From Haloprofundus salinisoli (GTDB lineage: Archaea; Halobacteriota; Halobacteria; Halobacteriales; Haloferacaceae): DNA of 64,000 bases. The DNA is taken from the NCBI RefSeq assembly GCF_020097815.1, contig NZ_CP083663.1, positions 2,666,001 through 2,730,000 on the forward strand. Direction: 5' to 3'. Made by a program: the position numbers and the translations under genes. Positions 8,601 through 20,602 of the stretch are shown here, piece by piece. Position 1 is the first letter of the stretch. The number at the start of each line of letters is the position of its first letter. The notes below the pieces were generated by a model, which was not told the origin of the DNA, did not search any database, and worked only from the letters and a program-made list of their open reading frames with translations.

Positions 8601-9791
8601 TCAGTTCGTCGTGAGGATCTCGACTACGTCACGGTGACCGAGCTCGTGGCCCGACCCGATCTGACGGCCGCTACGGCAGTCGATGCCGTGGAGCAGTCCG
8701 TCGCCGATATCGGAGTGGAGGTGGTAGGCGAAGTCCTCCGTCGTCGATTCCTCGGGGAGGATGAAGCAGTCGCGGAAGACGCCCTTCTCGTCCTTCTTCC
8801 CGTTGGCGCTGCCGGGGAAGATGGCGATACAGCCGAGCTCGTCGAACAGCGCCGCTTCGAGCGCGGCCTGCACGCCGGTTCCGTCGTACTCCTCGACGAA
8901 CGTTCGGACCTGTTCGAGTCCCGCCTCCTGTTCCTCGGAGACGTCGCCGACGATTTCGAACGAGGAGTCGCCCGCGTCGTACTCGACGACGCCCGCCTCG
9001 TCGGCGTTCTTCAGCGCCTTCTCCGCGTGCGCGCTCGCGGGAACGAACGTGAGGTGGTCGTAGTCGGGGTCGGCGGCGATCTCCTCGTAGTTCTCCTGGG
9101 CGACGGGTTTGTCCATCTTGTTCGCCGCGATGACCATCGGTTTCGTCCGCTTGCGAATCTCGCGCGCCAGCGACTCGCGGTCCGCCTCGTCCCACGTCTC
9201 GGGGTCAAGTTCGAGTCCCTCCGCGAGGATGACCTGCTTCATCCGGTCCTTGTCGATTTTGAACGCGCTCATCTGCTCTGCGAGGTCCTCTTCGACGTGC
9301 TTCTCGTCGCCGTCGTAGCCGCTGTGGTAGCGCTCGATGCCCTTTTCCAGGATTTCGAGATACCACATGTCGAGTTCGTCTTCCAGGAAATCGATGTCGT
9401 CGCGGGGGTCGTGGCCCTCCGTCGCCTCGCCTTCGATGTCCGTCTCGCCGGAGAAGTCGACGACGTGGACGAGCACGTCCGCCTCGTTGAGGTCGGTGAG
9501 GAACTGGTTGCCGAGGCCCTTCCCCTCGTGAGCGCCGGGAATGAGTCCGGCCACGTCGACGAGTTTCGCCGGAACGTAGCGGGTGCCGTGGCTACAGAAG
9601 CCGACGTTCGGCGTACACGTCTCGTCGAACTCCGGAGCCGCGCAATCGACGCGGACGTACGCCTCTCCGATGCTCGGGTCGATGGTCGTGAAGGGGTACG
9701 CGCCCTCCGGCACGTCGTTCATCGTCGCCGCGTTGAAGAAACTGGATTTGCCCACCGAGGGCTTGCCCACGAGACCGATCTTGTAACTCAT
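8601..9791 (-). CDS. ychF: YchF-type redox-regulated translation-associated ATPase/GTPase
   Basis: The 396-residue product from ATG 9791 begins MSYKIGLVGKPSVGKSSFF with Walker A at residues 9-16. Switch/G3 region VDVAGLIPGAHEGKGLGNQF and G4 element VIAANKMDKP follow, and the C-terminal TGS-like domain ends with HSDIGDGLLHGIDC. This is the archaeal YchF/Obg-like family, universal P-loop proteins that bind ribosomes and prefer ATP when the G4 motif is altered. Archaeal and eukaryotic (OLA1-like) members are about this long. A longer start at 9854 has no support. Confidence 0.9.
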   Translation of the reverse strand: MSYKIGLVGKPSVGKSSFFNAATMNDVPEGAYPFTTIDPSIGEAYVRVDCAAPEFDETCTPNVGFCSHGTRYVPAKLVDVAGLIPGAHEGKGLGNQFLTDLNEADVLVHVVDFSGETDIEGEATEGHDPRDDIDFLEDELDMWYLEILEKGIERYHSGYDGDEKHVEEDLAEQMSAFKIDKDRMKQVILAEGLELDPETWDEADRESLAREIRKRTKPMVIAANKMDKPVAQENYEEIAADPDYDHLTFVPASAHAEKALKNADEAGVVEYDAGDSSFEIVGDVSEEQEAGLEQVRTFVEEYDGTGVQAALEAALFDELGCIAIFPGSANGKKDEKGVFRDCFILPEESTTEDFAYHLHSDIGDGLLHGIDCRSGRQIGSGHELGHRDVVEILTTN

Positions 9792-9943
9792 TGGTCGTTC
9801 TGGCGTAGCGACGCTCAAAAACCGTTCTACCCGCATCGCGTGTGCGTGAAACACTCTGTCGTGCGTCGATCGGTCGGCACACCGAGCACTGCGCGTCGCC
9901 GTCGTCCGGTGTACATTTGGGCCCGTCGGGTCAATACTCGCCC

Positions 9944-10222
9944 ATGAGCGATACGTTCGGCGTCGGCATCCACGTCACCGAGACCGACCTCCAGTTCGTC
10001 GTCCGGGTTCCCTCCGACATCGACTCGGGATGGACCGACCCCGAAGAGTTCCAGCGGCTCGTCGAGCGCGTTGTCTGGGAGCGACTCGACCAGAAGACGG
10101 TGCTCCGGGAGATCTCGGCATCGACACCGACCGGCGAGACGGTCTCTCTCGGGACGGTGACGCTCGAACCGGACGGAACCGTCGTCGACGAGTCGCTTCG
10201 TTCGCCGTCCCCGGAGTCGTAG
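9944..10222 (+). CDS. Conserved-looking haloarchaeal hypothetical protein
   Basis: The 92-residue acidic protein has no family I can name. It reads as a compact alpha/beta domain: FGVGIHVTETDLQFVVRVPS, a WTDPEEFQRLVERVVWERLD helix, and a last pair of strands (ETVSLGTVTLEPDG). Codon use is normal for the window. It ends at 10222, exactly abutting the stop codon of the convergent gene that ends at 10223. Function unknown. Confidence 0.6.
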   Translation: MSDTFGVGIHVTETDLQFVVRVPSDIDSGWTDPEEFQRLVERVVWERLDQKTVLREISASTPTGETVSLGTVTLEPDGTVVDESLRSPSPES

Positions 10223-11080
10223 TTACTCGCTGTGGCCCATCCCCGCCAGCAACTCGCCGACCGCGTCGAGTAAGTCGGCGTCGTACGTCGTGAGGTCGTA
10301 CCGGTTCGAGCCGACGGTGTCGTTCCACAGTTCGATGACGCCGAGTTCGACGAGCGTCTGCAGGGCGACGCCGAGACTCTGCGGCGTCGTCTCGGTGTCC
10401 TCTAATCCGGCGTGGAGCTGGCGTGCCTGCGGGTAGCTTCGGGTCGACTTCTCGATTGCGCGCTTGGTGTCTCGCCAGTGCCGACGGAGATATCCGAAGT
10501 TCGTCGGGTTCTCCGCGCGGAGTCGGTCGATGCGAGCCGACATCGACTCGCAGACGTCGACGCTGTCGAACAGGCCGGCGATGGACGCGTCGACGGAGTC
10601 CGCCTCGGCGTGACAGACCGCGAGAACGGTGTCGCGTTCGGCGAGTTTGTGGAGCGTCCGCAGCAACGGAACCGCCGATTCGCCCTCCAAAAGCGCCGTC
10701 AGCGACTCGACCCAGACGAACAGCAGTCGTTCCGGTGCGGGTCGCGTGAGTGCGGTCTCGAGCGTGTCGGCGACGACGTCGGGTGAGACCGGTACGGACG
10801 TGTTTCTCAGGGCGACGCCGCCGAAAAGCGAGTTGTTCGACGCCGAGGACGCCGCACTCCGTGTGGGCTCGTCGACGGCGAGGATCGTATGTCCGGCCGG
10901 CTCTGGGCCGACCTCCGCTCGCCACCGGTTCAGCCACTCGTCGGGGGTCGTCTCGGTCAGGACGGCGACGACATCCACCGACGGTGTTCGGGTGAGTGTC
11001 GACGGCAGCGGCGCTTCGTCGCCCGTTTTCCGGAGGTGAAATCCCGAACCGGTGGCCGTTGTTGTCGACGAGTCACCCAT
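10223..11080 (-). CDS. DUF7504-like RecA-fold protein with C-terminal winged HTH
   Basis: The 285-residue protein has a degenerate P-loop/RecA-like N-terminal domain without a clear Walker A (VDVVAVLTETTPDEWLNRW, then RLLFVWVESLTALLEGE at the Walker B position and DTVLAVCHAEADSVDASIA). A helical region with ENPTNFGYLRRHWRDTKRAI follows, and it ends in a probable winged HTH (PQSLGVALQTLVELGVIELW). This resembles haloarchaeal DUF7504 proteins thought to act as regulators. The family name is from memory. It sits directly downstream of the rRNA operon terminator region, on the same strand. Confidence 0.55.
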   Translation of the reverse strand: MGDSSTTTATGSGFHLRKTGDEAPLPSTLTRTPSVDVVAVLTETTPDEWLNRWRAEVGPEPAGHTILAVDEPTRSAASSASNNSLFGGVALRNTSVPVSPDVVADTLETALTRPAPERLLFVWVESLTALLEGESAVPLLRTLHKLAERDTVLAVCHAEADSVDASIAGLFDSVDVCESMSARIDRLRAENPTNFGYLRRHWRDTKRAIEKSTRSYPQARQLHAGLEDTETTPQSLGVALQTLVELGVIELWNDTVGSNRYDLTTYDADLLDAVGELLAGMGHSE

Positions 11081-11151
11081 AGTGATGTTCCTAATCCATG
11101 TCGTGCGGGATAGAAAGATAAGTGTGTCGGTAGTCTGATGATTGTGTTTAG

Positions 11152-11173
11152 CCGTGACGAACTATAGTCACGG
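11152..11173 (-). terminator. Small hairpin downstream of the rRNA operon
   Basis: CCGTGAC (11152-11158) pairs with GTCACGG (11167-11173) across an AT-rich 8-nt loop. It is the second of two hairpins after 5S in the direction of transcription and could mark transcript termination or processing. Confidence 0.35.
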
Positions 11174-11190
11174 TCCTTCGAAATGAAGAA

Positions 11191-11218
11191 CGCCCGCAGA
11201 GCGCGTGCTCTGTGGGCG
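11191..11218 (-). terminator. Strong hairpin after 5S rRNA
   Basis: A 12-bp stem (11191-11202 with 11207-11218, one G-U pair) closes a 4-nt loop, about 20 nt beyond the 5S 3' end. It is followed on the transcribed strand by TTCTTCATTTC, a weak pyrimidine run. It probably ends or processes the rRNA transcript. Confidence 0.5.
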
Positions 11219-11236
11219 ATGAATGAGGTATGAGTG

Positions 11237-11358
11237 AGAGGCGGCGAGAACGTGTTTCCAGAGGCTCGCGCACTCCAGTAGTTGCGTTCACGCTGGTGAG
11301 CTTAACTTCCGTGTTCGGGATGGGTACGGGTGTTACCTCACCGCTGTGGCCGCCTTAA
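11237..11358 (-). rRNA. rrf: 5S ribosomal RNA
   Basis: The reverse strand reads GGCGGCCACAGCGGTGAGGT, later CCCATCCCGAACACGGAAG and TACTGGAGTGCGCGAGCCTC, the standard haloarchaeal 5S landmarks. The GGCGGC/GCCGCC terminal stem closes. Ends are estimated to within a few bases. Confidence 0.93.
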
Positions 11359-11525
11359 CGCCGACGAACGGAGTCGAACCGTTCTTTCTTCCAAAGTCGG
11401 TTGTGCAAGACGAATGCTGTCTTGGGCTTGCGGAAACCGTAGTGTACGTGCAATCCAGTGAACGCCTGGACCCATTCGATCGAATGGATGCAGCGTCTGA
11501 AAACCTCTATACCCATGCGGTATGA

Positions 11526-14434
<2,909 letters not shown>

Positions 14435-14654
14435 ATGGTATAGTGATGGACACTGTAATCCGTTCGATTGAACGGGTCCAGTGGACGTCTGGATTGCACG
14501 TACACACGGTTTCATGACACGTGCCGGAGTGAATGGTCACGTGTTCAACCCTTCCCACCCGCGCTTACACGAGGTGGTGCATCGGTCTTGCTTCGGACTT
14601 GAATCGAGTGGCGTCTCCCACTTAAGGGACACGGTCTCGGGTCGGTCCGAGTGA
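14435..14654 (-). other. tRNA-Ala to 23S internal transcribed spacer
   Basis: The 220-nt spacer contains no gene. A pyrimidine-rich TTGAACACGTGACCATTCAC and GC-rich inverted segments, which probably pair with sequence downstream of 23S to form the processing stem, are visible. Confidence 0.5.
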
Positions 14655-14726
14655 TGGACCCACAGGGATTCGAACCCTGGGCATCCTCCTTGCAAAGGAG
14701 GCACTCTACCACTGAGCTATGGGCCC
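14655..14726 (-). tRNA. tRNA-Ala(TGC) in the rRNA spacer
   Basis: The 72-nt sequence on the reverse strand has the acceptor pairing GGGCCCA/TGGGTCC, D-arm AGCTCAGTGG, anticodon loop TTTGCAA with anticodon TGC, and T-arm GGGTTCGAATCCC. It lies between 16S and 23S, the usual euryarchaeal place for tRNA-Ala. Confidence 0.97.
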
Positions 14727-14863
14727 ACTCCTGCTTTCAACCAAGCAGGAGCGTCTTTTGAGCCAACGTAGTTCTGAGGTGCCCGACCGACAGAGCGGTC
14801 GTCGGCGAACTCAGGATTGCAATGAAAGGTGTGCCACCCACGTCGGGGTGGTCACGGGTCAGT

Positions 14864-16336
<1,473 letters not shown>

Positions 16337-16547
16337 GCTCCCGAGCACAAGGCTCGGGGGGCGTGGCGGGATTTGCTCCCTGACGGGAGCGAATCACCGT
16401 TATAGGTATTGCATGGTCCGAGTTCGGCGACGAGACCGTCGGTCGGTCGGGTGTCACCGAACTACGTTGGCTCACATCAGATTCCGTCTGTACGGCGGAC
16501 CGCAGGGGCGGAATCCTCATTTCCTTCGGACCTGAACCAATGCGATT

Positions 16548-16570
16548 CGCGGGTATAAACCCGTCGAATC
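16548..16570 (-). promoter_or_regulatory. rRNA operon promoter, proximal
   Basis: The reverse strand reads GATTCGACGGGTTTATACCC, matching the halobacterial rRNA promoter pattern in which TTCGA precedes a TTTAT box. The start of transcription would fall about 25 nt downstream, giving a leader of about 190 nt. Confidence 0.7.
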
Positions 16571-16653
16571 TCGTTGGCGGCCCGTGATTGGTGACCGAGT
16601 CGAACGGCCACCGGATCACACTGCGTCTTGCTGCATTTCTATTGAGTGGTACG

Positions 16654-16681
16654 TAGAACTTAATACTGTTGATTCGACCTT
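16654..16681 (-). promoter_or_regulatory. rRNA operon promoter, distal candidate
   Basis: The reverse strand has TCGAATCAACAGTATTAAGT, again a TCGAA-type upstream element followed by a TTAA box. Tandem rRNA promoters are normal in haloarchaea. The match is weaker than for the proximal one. Confidence 0.45.
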
Positions 16682-16851
16682 ATCTACGAAAAATATCTGG
16701 AAATTCGAGTTACCATCCAACATGGTAGTCGTCGACACGAAACGGGTCAGTTTCTCATGTGATGCGACAATGCGGTAGTTGAGGGATACACAGCGGGTGG
16801 ACGCGATAGTCATATAGTCATTCGCGCGCATGTGTGAAACAAGATTCGTGT

Positions 16852-16866
16852 CGGTTTATAAGGCCG
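16852..16866 (+). promoter_or_regulatory. tbp promoter TATA box
   Basis: CGGTTTATAAGGCC lies about 30 nt before the tbp ATG. The spacing implies a leaderless or very short-leader mRNA, the common haloarchaeal arrangement. Confidence 0.6.
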
Positions 16867-16889
16867 GGGCGAGGAAACCAGAGCGAACA

Positions 16890-17450
16890 ATGACGACGCC
16901 GGCAGATTCAATCGAGATACAGAACGTAGTCGCATCGACTGGTATCGGACAAGAACTCGACCTGGAAGCGCTCGCGGAGGATCTTCCCGGGGCAGATTTC
17001 AATCCGGACAACTTCCCCGGCCTCGTCTATCGGACCCAAGACCCGAAGGCGGCCGCGCTCATCTTCCGTTCGGGGAAAATCGTCTGTACGGGTGCCAAGA
17101 GCATCGACGATGTCCACGAAGCGCTCGGGATAATCTTCGAGAAGCTCCGTGAACTGCGCATCCCCGTCGAAGAGAGCCCCGAGATCACCGTCCAGAACAT
17201 CGTCTCCAGCGCTGACCTCGGTCACAATCTCAATCTCAACGCGCTCGCAATCGGTCTCGGCCTCGAAGACGTCGAGTACGAACCCGAGCAGTTCCCGGGA
17301 CTCGTCTACCGGATGGATCTCCCGGAAGTCGTCATCCTCCTCTTCGGGAGCGGGAAAATCGTCATCACCGGCGGCAAGCGAACCGACGACGCCGAAACGG
17401 CCGTCGAAGAGATCGTCGAACGAATCCAGAATCTCGGTCTGCTCGGTTAA
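16890..17450 (+). CDS. tbp: TATA-box-binding protein
   Basis: The 186-residue product has the two direct repeats of TBP: IQNVVASTGIGQELDLEALA at about residues 9-28 and VQNIVSSADLGHNLNLNALA about 90 residues later. Each is followed by FPGLVYR and a SGKIV(C/I)TG strand. It recruits TFB and RNA polymerase to archaeal promoters. Length equals the family norm. An upstream in-frame start at 16830 would add 20 residues but sits before the TATA box, so 16890 is preferred. The gene lies between the rRNA promoters and orc1. Confidence 0.97.
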   Translation: MTTPADSIEIQNVVASTGIGQELDLEALAEDLPGADFNPDNFPGLVYRTQDPKAAALIFRSGKIVCTGAKSIDDVHEALGIIFEKLRELRIPVEESPEITVQNIVSSADLGHNLNLNALAIGLGLEDVEYEPEQFPGLVYRMDLPEVVILLFGSGKIVITGGKRTDDAETAVEEIVERIQNLGLLG

Positions 17451-17525
17451 GACTGACGACCGCATCGACCGTTCTGTCAGGAGCGACGCACTCGTGCGAC
17501 TACGGGTGGTCGCTCCGATAGTCGT

Positions 17526-17729
17526 ATGGGACAAAAGAGAGAACTCGCGGAGACGCGTCCCTGTACGCGCGAAACCGTCCAGCGCGCCCTCCCAGGATTC
17601 ACCGATCGAGGGTGGGTCGAGAGCGCCCACCGGAGTATCATCTCACACTCGGTGGTACGGAACGCCGAATCGAACGTCGCTGTGACACCGGGTCGAGCAT
17701 CGCTGAGACACCCCCGTCACACTCGATGA
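17526..17729 (+). pseudogene. Fragment of a winged-HTH regulator
   Basis: The 67-codon frame contains CTRETVQRALPGFTDRGWVES, which resembles the recognition helix and wing of haloarchaeal HTH regulators. The N-terminal part of such a domain and any effector domain are missing, and the tail (TPGRASLRHPRHTR) looks out of frame. It is best read as a decayed remnant between tbp and the end of orc1. Confidence 0.35.
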
Positions 17730-17785
17730 TTTCGGATGTATTACAGTGATAAAATGTATGACAGTCCCGCCGACGAGTCAACGCA

Positions 17786-17801
17786 GTCAGCGTTCGCTGA
17801 C
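17786..17801 (-). terminator. Hairpin downstream of orc1/cdc6
   Basis: The sequence GTCAGCGTTCGCTGAC folds into a perfect 6-bp-plus stem about 40 nt after the orc1 stop codon on the transcribed strand. No T-run follows, so its role in termination is a guess. Confidence 0.3.
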
Positions 17802-17839
17802 CCGTTTCGGCCCTCGACCGATTCAGAGCGCGAGAGCGG

Positions 17840-19045
17840 CTACGAGTCGTCGTTTTCGGTCAGAACTTCTTTGACTACTTCCGGATTCTCGAGCAGTTGG
17901 TGTTTCGTGTAGCTCCCCTCTGCGCTTCCGCCGCTGTGTTTCGACTGTTCGATAATGTCGAGAAATGCGTGCTCTTTCAGCAAATCGCGCACACGTCGGA
18001 GCGAGAGACTGTCGGAGCCCTCTTGGCGACAGATGCTCTCGTAGATCTCGTAAACCCGACTGGTCCGGAAGCCGTCTTTTCGCTGGTTCGACAGCGAGAG
18101 CACGGCGAGCGCCTGGAGCACGTACCGCGAGTGGGGCGTCGACCCCCGGATGAGTTCGCGGAACCGGTCGGTTTCCGCGCGCTCGCGCGCCTGCGTGACA
18201 TAAATTTCTTTGACCGTCGGTGCGCCGTTCGACTGCGCGATTTCGCCGGCGTATCGGAGGATGTCGATCGCCTTCCGCGCGTCACCGTGTTCGCGGGCCG
18301 CGAGCGCCGCAGCCCGCGGTATCGTCGACGGGTCGAGAACGCCCTCGCGGAACGCGTCGCTGCGGGCGTCCATGATATCCCGGAGCTGGTTGGCGTCGTA
18401 CGGCGGGAAGACGAACTCGCGCTCGCAGAGACTACTCTTGACCCGCTCGTCCATCCGGTCTTTGTACTGTATCTTGTTGCTGATGCCGATGACGCCGAGT
18501 TTGCAGTTCTCGATCTTCCCGGCCTCGCCCGCGCGCGAGAGTTGCATGAGGATATCGTCGTTCTCCAGTTTGTCGATCTCGTCTAAGATGATGAGGACGA
18601 CGTCGTACGTCACGTCCAAGATTCGCCACAGGCGCTTGTAGTACGTCGCCGTGCTGAGTCCTTTGTCGGGGACTTTGATGTCGGTGAGCTCCGACTGGTT
18701 GACGCTGTCGGCGATAGTCTGGACGGCCTGGGTCTCGGTGGTGTCCTGCGCACAGTCGACGTAGGCGAACGTCGCGTTGACCGCCTCCTCGCTGGCGGTC
18801 TCGACGAGTCGCTGGGAGACGTACTTCGCGCAGAGCGACTTTCCGGTCCCCGTCTTCCCGTAGATGAGGACGTTGCTCGGACTCTGTCCGAAGATGGCGG
18901 GGTTCACTGCCGTCGCGAGGTCCGAAATCTCGTCGTCGCGGCCGACGATACGACCCTCACCCGGGAGGTGGCTGATTTCGAGTAACTCTTTGTTGGCGAA
19001 TATCGGGTCCTCACGCGTGAAGAGGTCGTCCCCTGCGTCCGGCAT
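17840..19045 (-). CDS. orc1: Orc1/Cdc6 replication initiator
   Basis: The 401-residue protein from ATG 19045 has Walker A GKTGTGKS at residues 63-70, Walker B LIILDEIDKL at 151-160, sensor-1-like LGVIGISNKIQYKDRMDERV, and a C-terminal winged HTH (LSLRRVRDLLKEHAFLDII). Origin-linked Orc1/Cdc6 proteins bind the ORB repeats next to their own gene and load MCM. Here ORB copies begin 8 nt upstream of the start, and the longer start at 19060 would run into the first one. Which numbered paralogue it is (orc7-type at oriC1 is likeliest) needs a tree. Confidence 0.93.
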   Translation of the reverse strand: MPDAGDDLFTREDPIFANKELLEISHLPGEGRIVGRDDEISDLATAVNPAIFGQSPSNVLIYGKTGTGKSLCAKYVSQRLVETASEEAVNATFAYVDCAQDTTETQAVQTIADSVNQSELTDIKVPDKGLSTATYYKRLWRILDVTYDVVLIILDEIDKLENDDILMQLSRAGEAGKIENCKLGVIGISNKIQYKDRMDERVKSSLCEREFVFPPYDANQLRDIMDARSDAFREGVLDPSTIPRAAALAAREHGDARKAIDILRYAGEIAQSNGAPTVKEIYVTQARERAETDRFRELIRGSTPHSRYVLQALAVLSLSNQRKDGFRTSRVYEIYESICRQEGSDSLSLRRVRDLLKEHAFLDIIEQSKHSGGSAEGSYTKHQLLENPEVVKEVLTENDDS

Positions 19046-19052
19046 ACCCGAG

Positions 19053-19073
19053 CACACCACGTTTCCGGTGAAA
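19053..19073 (-). repeat. ORB 1
   Basis: Read on the minus strand this is TTTCACCGGAAACGTGGTGTG, a full match to the consensus, lying within the orc1 5' region where Orc1 could autoregulate. Confidence 0.9.
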
Positions 19074-19102
19074 TGGTTTCCGGATTACCGACCGTCGACA
19101 CA

Positions 19103-19122
19103 CACACCACGTTTCCGGTGAA
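19103..19122 (-). repeat. ORB 2
   Basis: Minus-strand TTCACCGGAAACGTGGTGTG, full core and same orientation as ORB 1, 50 bp away. Confidence 0.9.
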
Positions 19123-19168
19123 CGGGGTCGAAGGAAAAGAGAGGGTCCACCCGAAACGGGGGTTTCGA

Positions 19169-19188
19169 TTCACCGGAAACGAGGTGAC
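19169..19188 (+). repeat. ORB 3
   Basis: TTCACCGGAAACGAGGTGAC: the CACCGGAAAC core is intact and the right half has one change from the consensus. Confidence 0.85.
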
Positions 19189-19194
19189 CCCCTC

Positions 19195-19290
19195 TTTCGA
19201 CGGGGTTCGAGCGGTAGATTTCGACGGGGTTTGAGCGGTAGATTTCGACGGATTCCGAGTGGTAGATATCGGCGAATTTCGAGCGGTAAG
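19195..19290. repeat. Four tandem 24-bp repeats inside oriC
   Basis: Units start at 19195, 19219, 19243 and 19267. The consensus opens TTTCGACGGGGTT and closes CGAGCGGTAGA. The first two differ at one base; the fourth is most diverged. They are unrelated to the ORB sequence. Confidence 0.85.
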
Positions 19291-19361
19291 GGCCGAGAAC
19301 TGTGAGAACGACGGAGTCGGAAGCCACGGAAAGTCGTTTTCTGGGCGGATCGACGGAGGCC

Positions 19362-19415
19362 GATCAGTCGAAACCGGTCGATCAACTCAAACCGGTCAGC
19401 CAGCTAAACCCGGTC
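19362..19415. repeat. Three tandem 18-bp repeats inside oriC
   Basis: GATCAGTCGAAACCGGTC, GATCAACTCAAACCGGTC and AGCCAGCTAAACCCGGTC follow one another without gaps. All end in AA(A/C)CCGGTC. Confidence 0.8.
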
Positions 19416-19502
19416 AACTCTACTATCGATATACGAAGCCCGTTCGGCCCCCGTCCGGGGCACCTCCAAAACCCTCCGTTCACGTGGAACCCGTTTGCAA
19501 CC

Positions 19503-19596
19503 TCATTCTACAATTTTCGCAACCAGTTTACTGGACTGTTATCGTTCCCAAGTAATAAAACAATAGGCTTTTACCCTAATGTAGATAGATAACTAG
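19503..19596. other. AT-rich candidate duplex-unwinding element
   Basis: This is the most AT-rich stretch in the origin (for example TCCCAAGTAATAAAACAATA and CCTAATGTAGATAGATAACT). It lies between the inverted ORB clusters (ORB 1-3 and ORB 4-9), where unwinding would be expected. Confidence 0.6.
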
Positions 19597-19698
19597 CGGC
19601 AAGAATGGGCAATCTAGCGGCGAGATGTTCCTGGAAACAATAACCGTAGCCGCTCCCTCGTCCGAGTTGCCGTCCCCACCTACCCCTTCGTTCACCCG

Positions 19699-19719
19699 TT
19701 CACCGGAAACGTGGTGTGT
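19699..19719 (+). repeat. ORB 4
   Basis: TTCACCGGAAACGTGGTGTG, full consensus, first copy right of the AT-rich element. Confidence 0.9.
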
Positions 19720-19850
19720 CCGCGACCCTCTGGACACTCGTACACGAATTTCGCTTCGATTGTAAGACGTTACAATTCGACTTTACGGCCTCGAACGTCA
19801 TTCTCCCGCTAGGTTCTACGCGTCTCCTCCCTCGGACAACGTCAACACGC

Positions 19851-19871
19851 TTTCACCGGAAACGTGGTGTG
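19851..19871 (+). repeat. ORB 5
   Basis: TTTCACCGGAAACGTGGTGT, full consensus. Confidence 0.9.
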
Positions 19872-20121
19872 CGACACTCTGGCTTACTGTAGACGACTCA
19901 GTTACCAACAGACAACTCCGTTCACCCGCAGACGGATCCGGACGATCTCGTGCTTCGCCCACCTCTCGTGCTTTGTCGACTCTTGGACTTCGTCAACTCT
20001 CGGTCGACTCGCATACTTTACCGACTCTCGTGCTCTGTTTGACCCTTACACTCCGCACCGGGTACCACGCGGTGTGGTACCTCCTAAGCGACGACATCTT
20101 CTCTCGTCACAGAGAAGCCAA

Positions 20122-20142
20122 TTTCACCGGAAACAAGGTGTC
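20122..20142 (+). repeat. ORB 6
   Basis: TTTCACCGGAAACAAGGTGT: core intact, two changes after the core. Confidence 0.85.
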
Positions 20143-20305
20143 TCCCTGACACAGATACGGACGTTCTCCATCTGTCTCTCCAGCATTTGGTAGACGACAC
20201 GTCACTTCTAGCGTCGGCGGAACCCGAAAAGACCCATTCCGATACCCCTGTTTCGACGGTTTCGTTCCGATAGTTTGGCTCTGACGACTCCGCGCCATCC
20301 TCGGC

Positions 20306-20326
20306 TTTCACCGGAAACTCGGTGTC
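20306..20326 (+). repeat. ORB 7
   Basis: TTTCACCGGAAACTCGGTGT: core intact, two changes after the core. Confidence 0.85.
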
Positions 20327-20354
20327 CTCGCCTTCTCCCCCGCACCCACTCAGG

Positions 20355-20375
20355 ATTCACCGGAAACTCGGTGTC
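20355..20375 (+). repeat. ORB 8
   Basis: ATTCACCGGAAACTCGGTGT, same variant as ORB 7, 49 bp away. Confidence 0.85.
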
Positions 20376-20461
20376 AGTCACCTCCGTTTGAGGGCAGTAC
20401 TGTTCCGGCGTCGAACCGCACGCGGGATATAACTCCCAGACGCGATCTACCGCACGGTCAC

Positions 20462-20482
20462 GTTCACCGGAAATGCGGTGTG
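20462..20482 (+). repeat. ORB 9
   Basis: GTTCACCGGAAATGCGGTGT: one change in the core, the most diverged copy. Confidence 0.8.
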
Positions 20483-20602
20483 ATGGCACGCCCGTTGATG
20501 CCACGGCCGCTACTGCGATTCGCTCTATACGGGTACATAGATCTATCATTTGTATAGTACTATCACACCGGGTCATTGAGTACAAAGACCAATACTGCAC
20601 TC

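Larger units (their letters stand above)
16337..16829 (-). other. rRNA leader and promoter region
   Basis: This 490-nt region upstream of 16S contains no credible gene. It holds a GC-rich leader next to 16S (CTCCCGTCAGGGAGC hairpin at about 16376-16390), at least two promoter-like elements, and a distal AT-rich stretch at 16640-16720. Confidence 0.6.
19046..20575. other. Replication origin (oriC, Orc1/Cdc6-associated)
   Basis: A 1.5-kb non-coding region directly upstream of orc1/cdc6 contains nine copies of the origin recognition box core TTTCACCGGAAACGTGGTGT, plus two other tandem-repeat families and an AT-rich segment near the middle. Two ORBs beside orc1 point one way and the other seven the opposite way, so inverted ORBs flank the AT-rich part as in studied haloarchaeal origins. 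No convincing ORF is present. Confidence 0.92.

Noticed and set aside
8545-8603. Hydrophobic microframe ending VGFAVIVYSLYAD, overlapping the ychF stop
   Set aside because: There is no ATG, GTG or TTG start between the nearest upstream stop codon and the hydrophobic part. It would need a CTG start.
8634-9947. A 437-residue plus-strand frame opposite ychF
   Set aside because: Antisense shadow of ychF; no family signature and no plausible promoter.
19046-20575. CRISPR-like appearance of the repeated CACCGGAAAC units
   Set aside because: Spacing is irregular (50 to over 500 bp) and repeats lie in both orientations beside orc1/cdc6; these are ORB sites.
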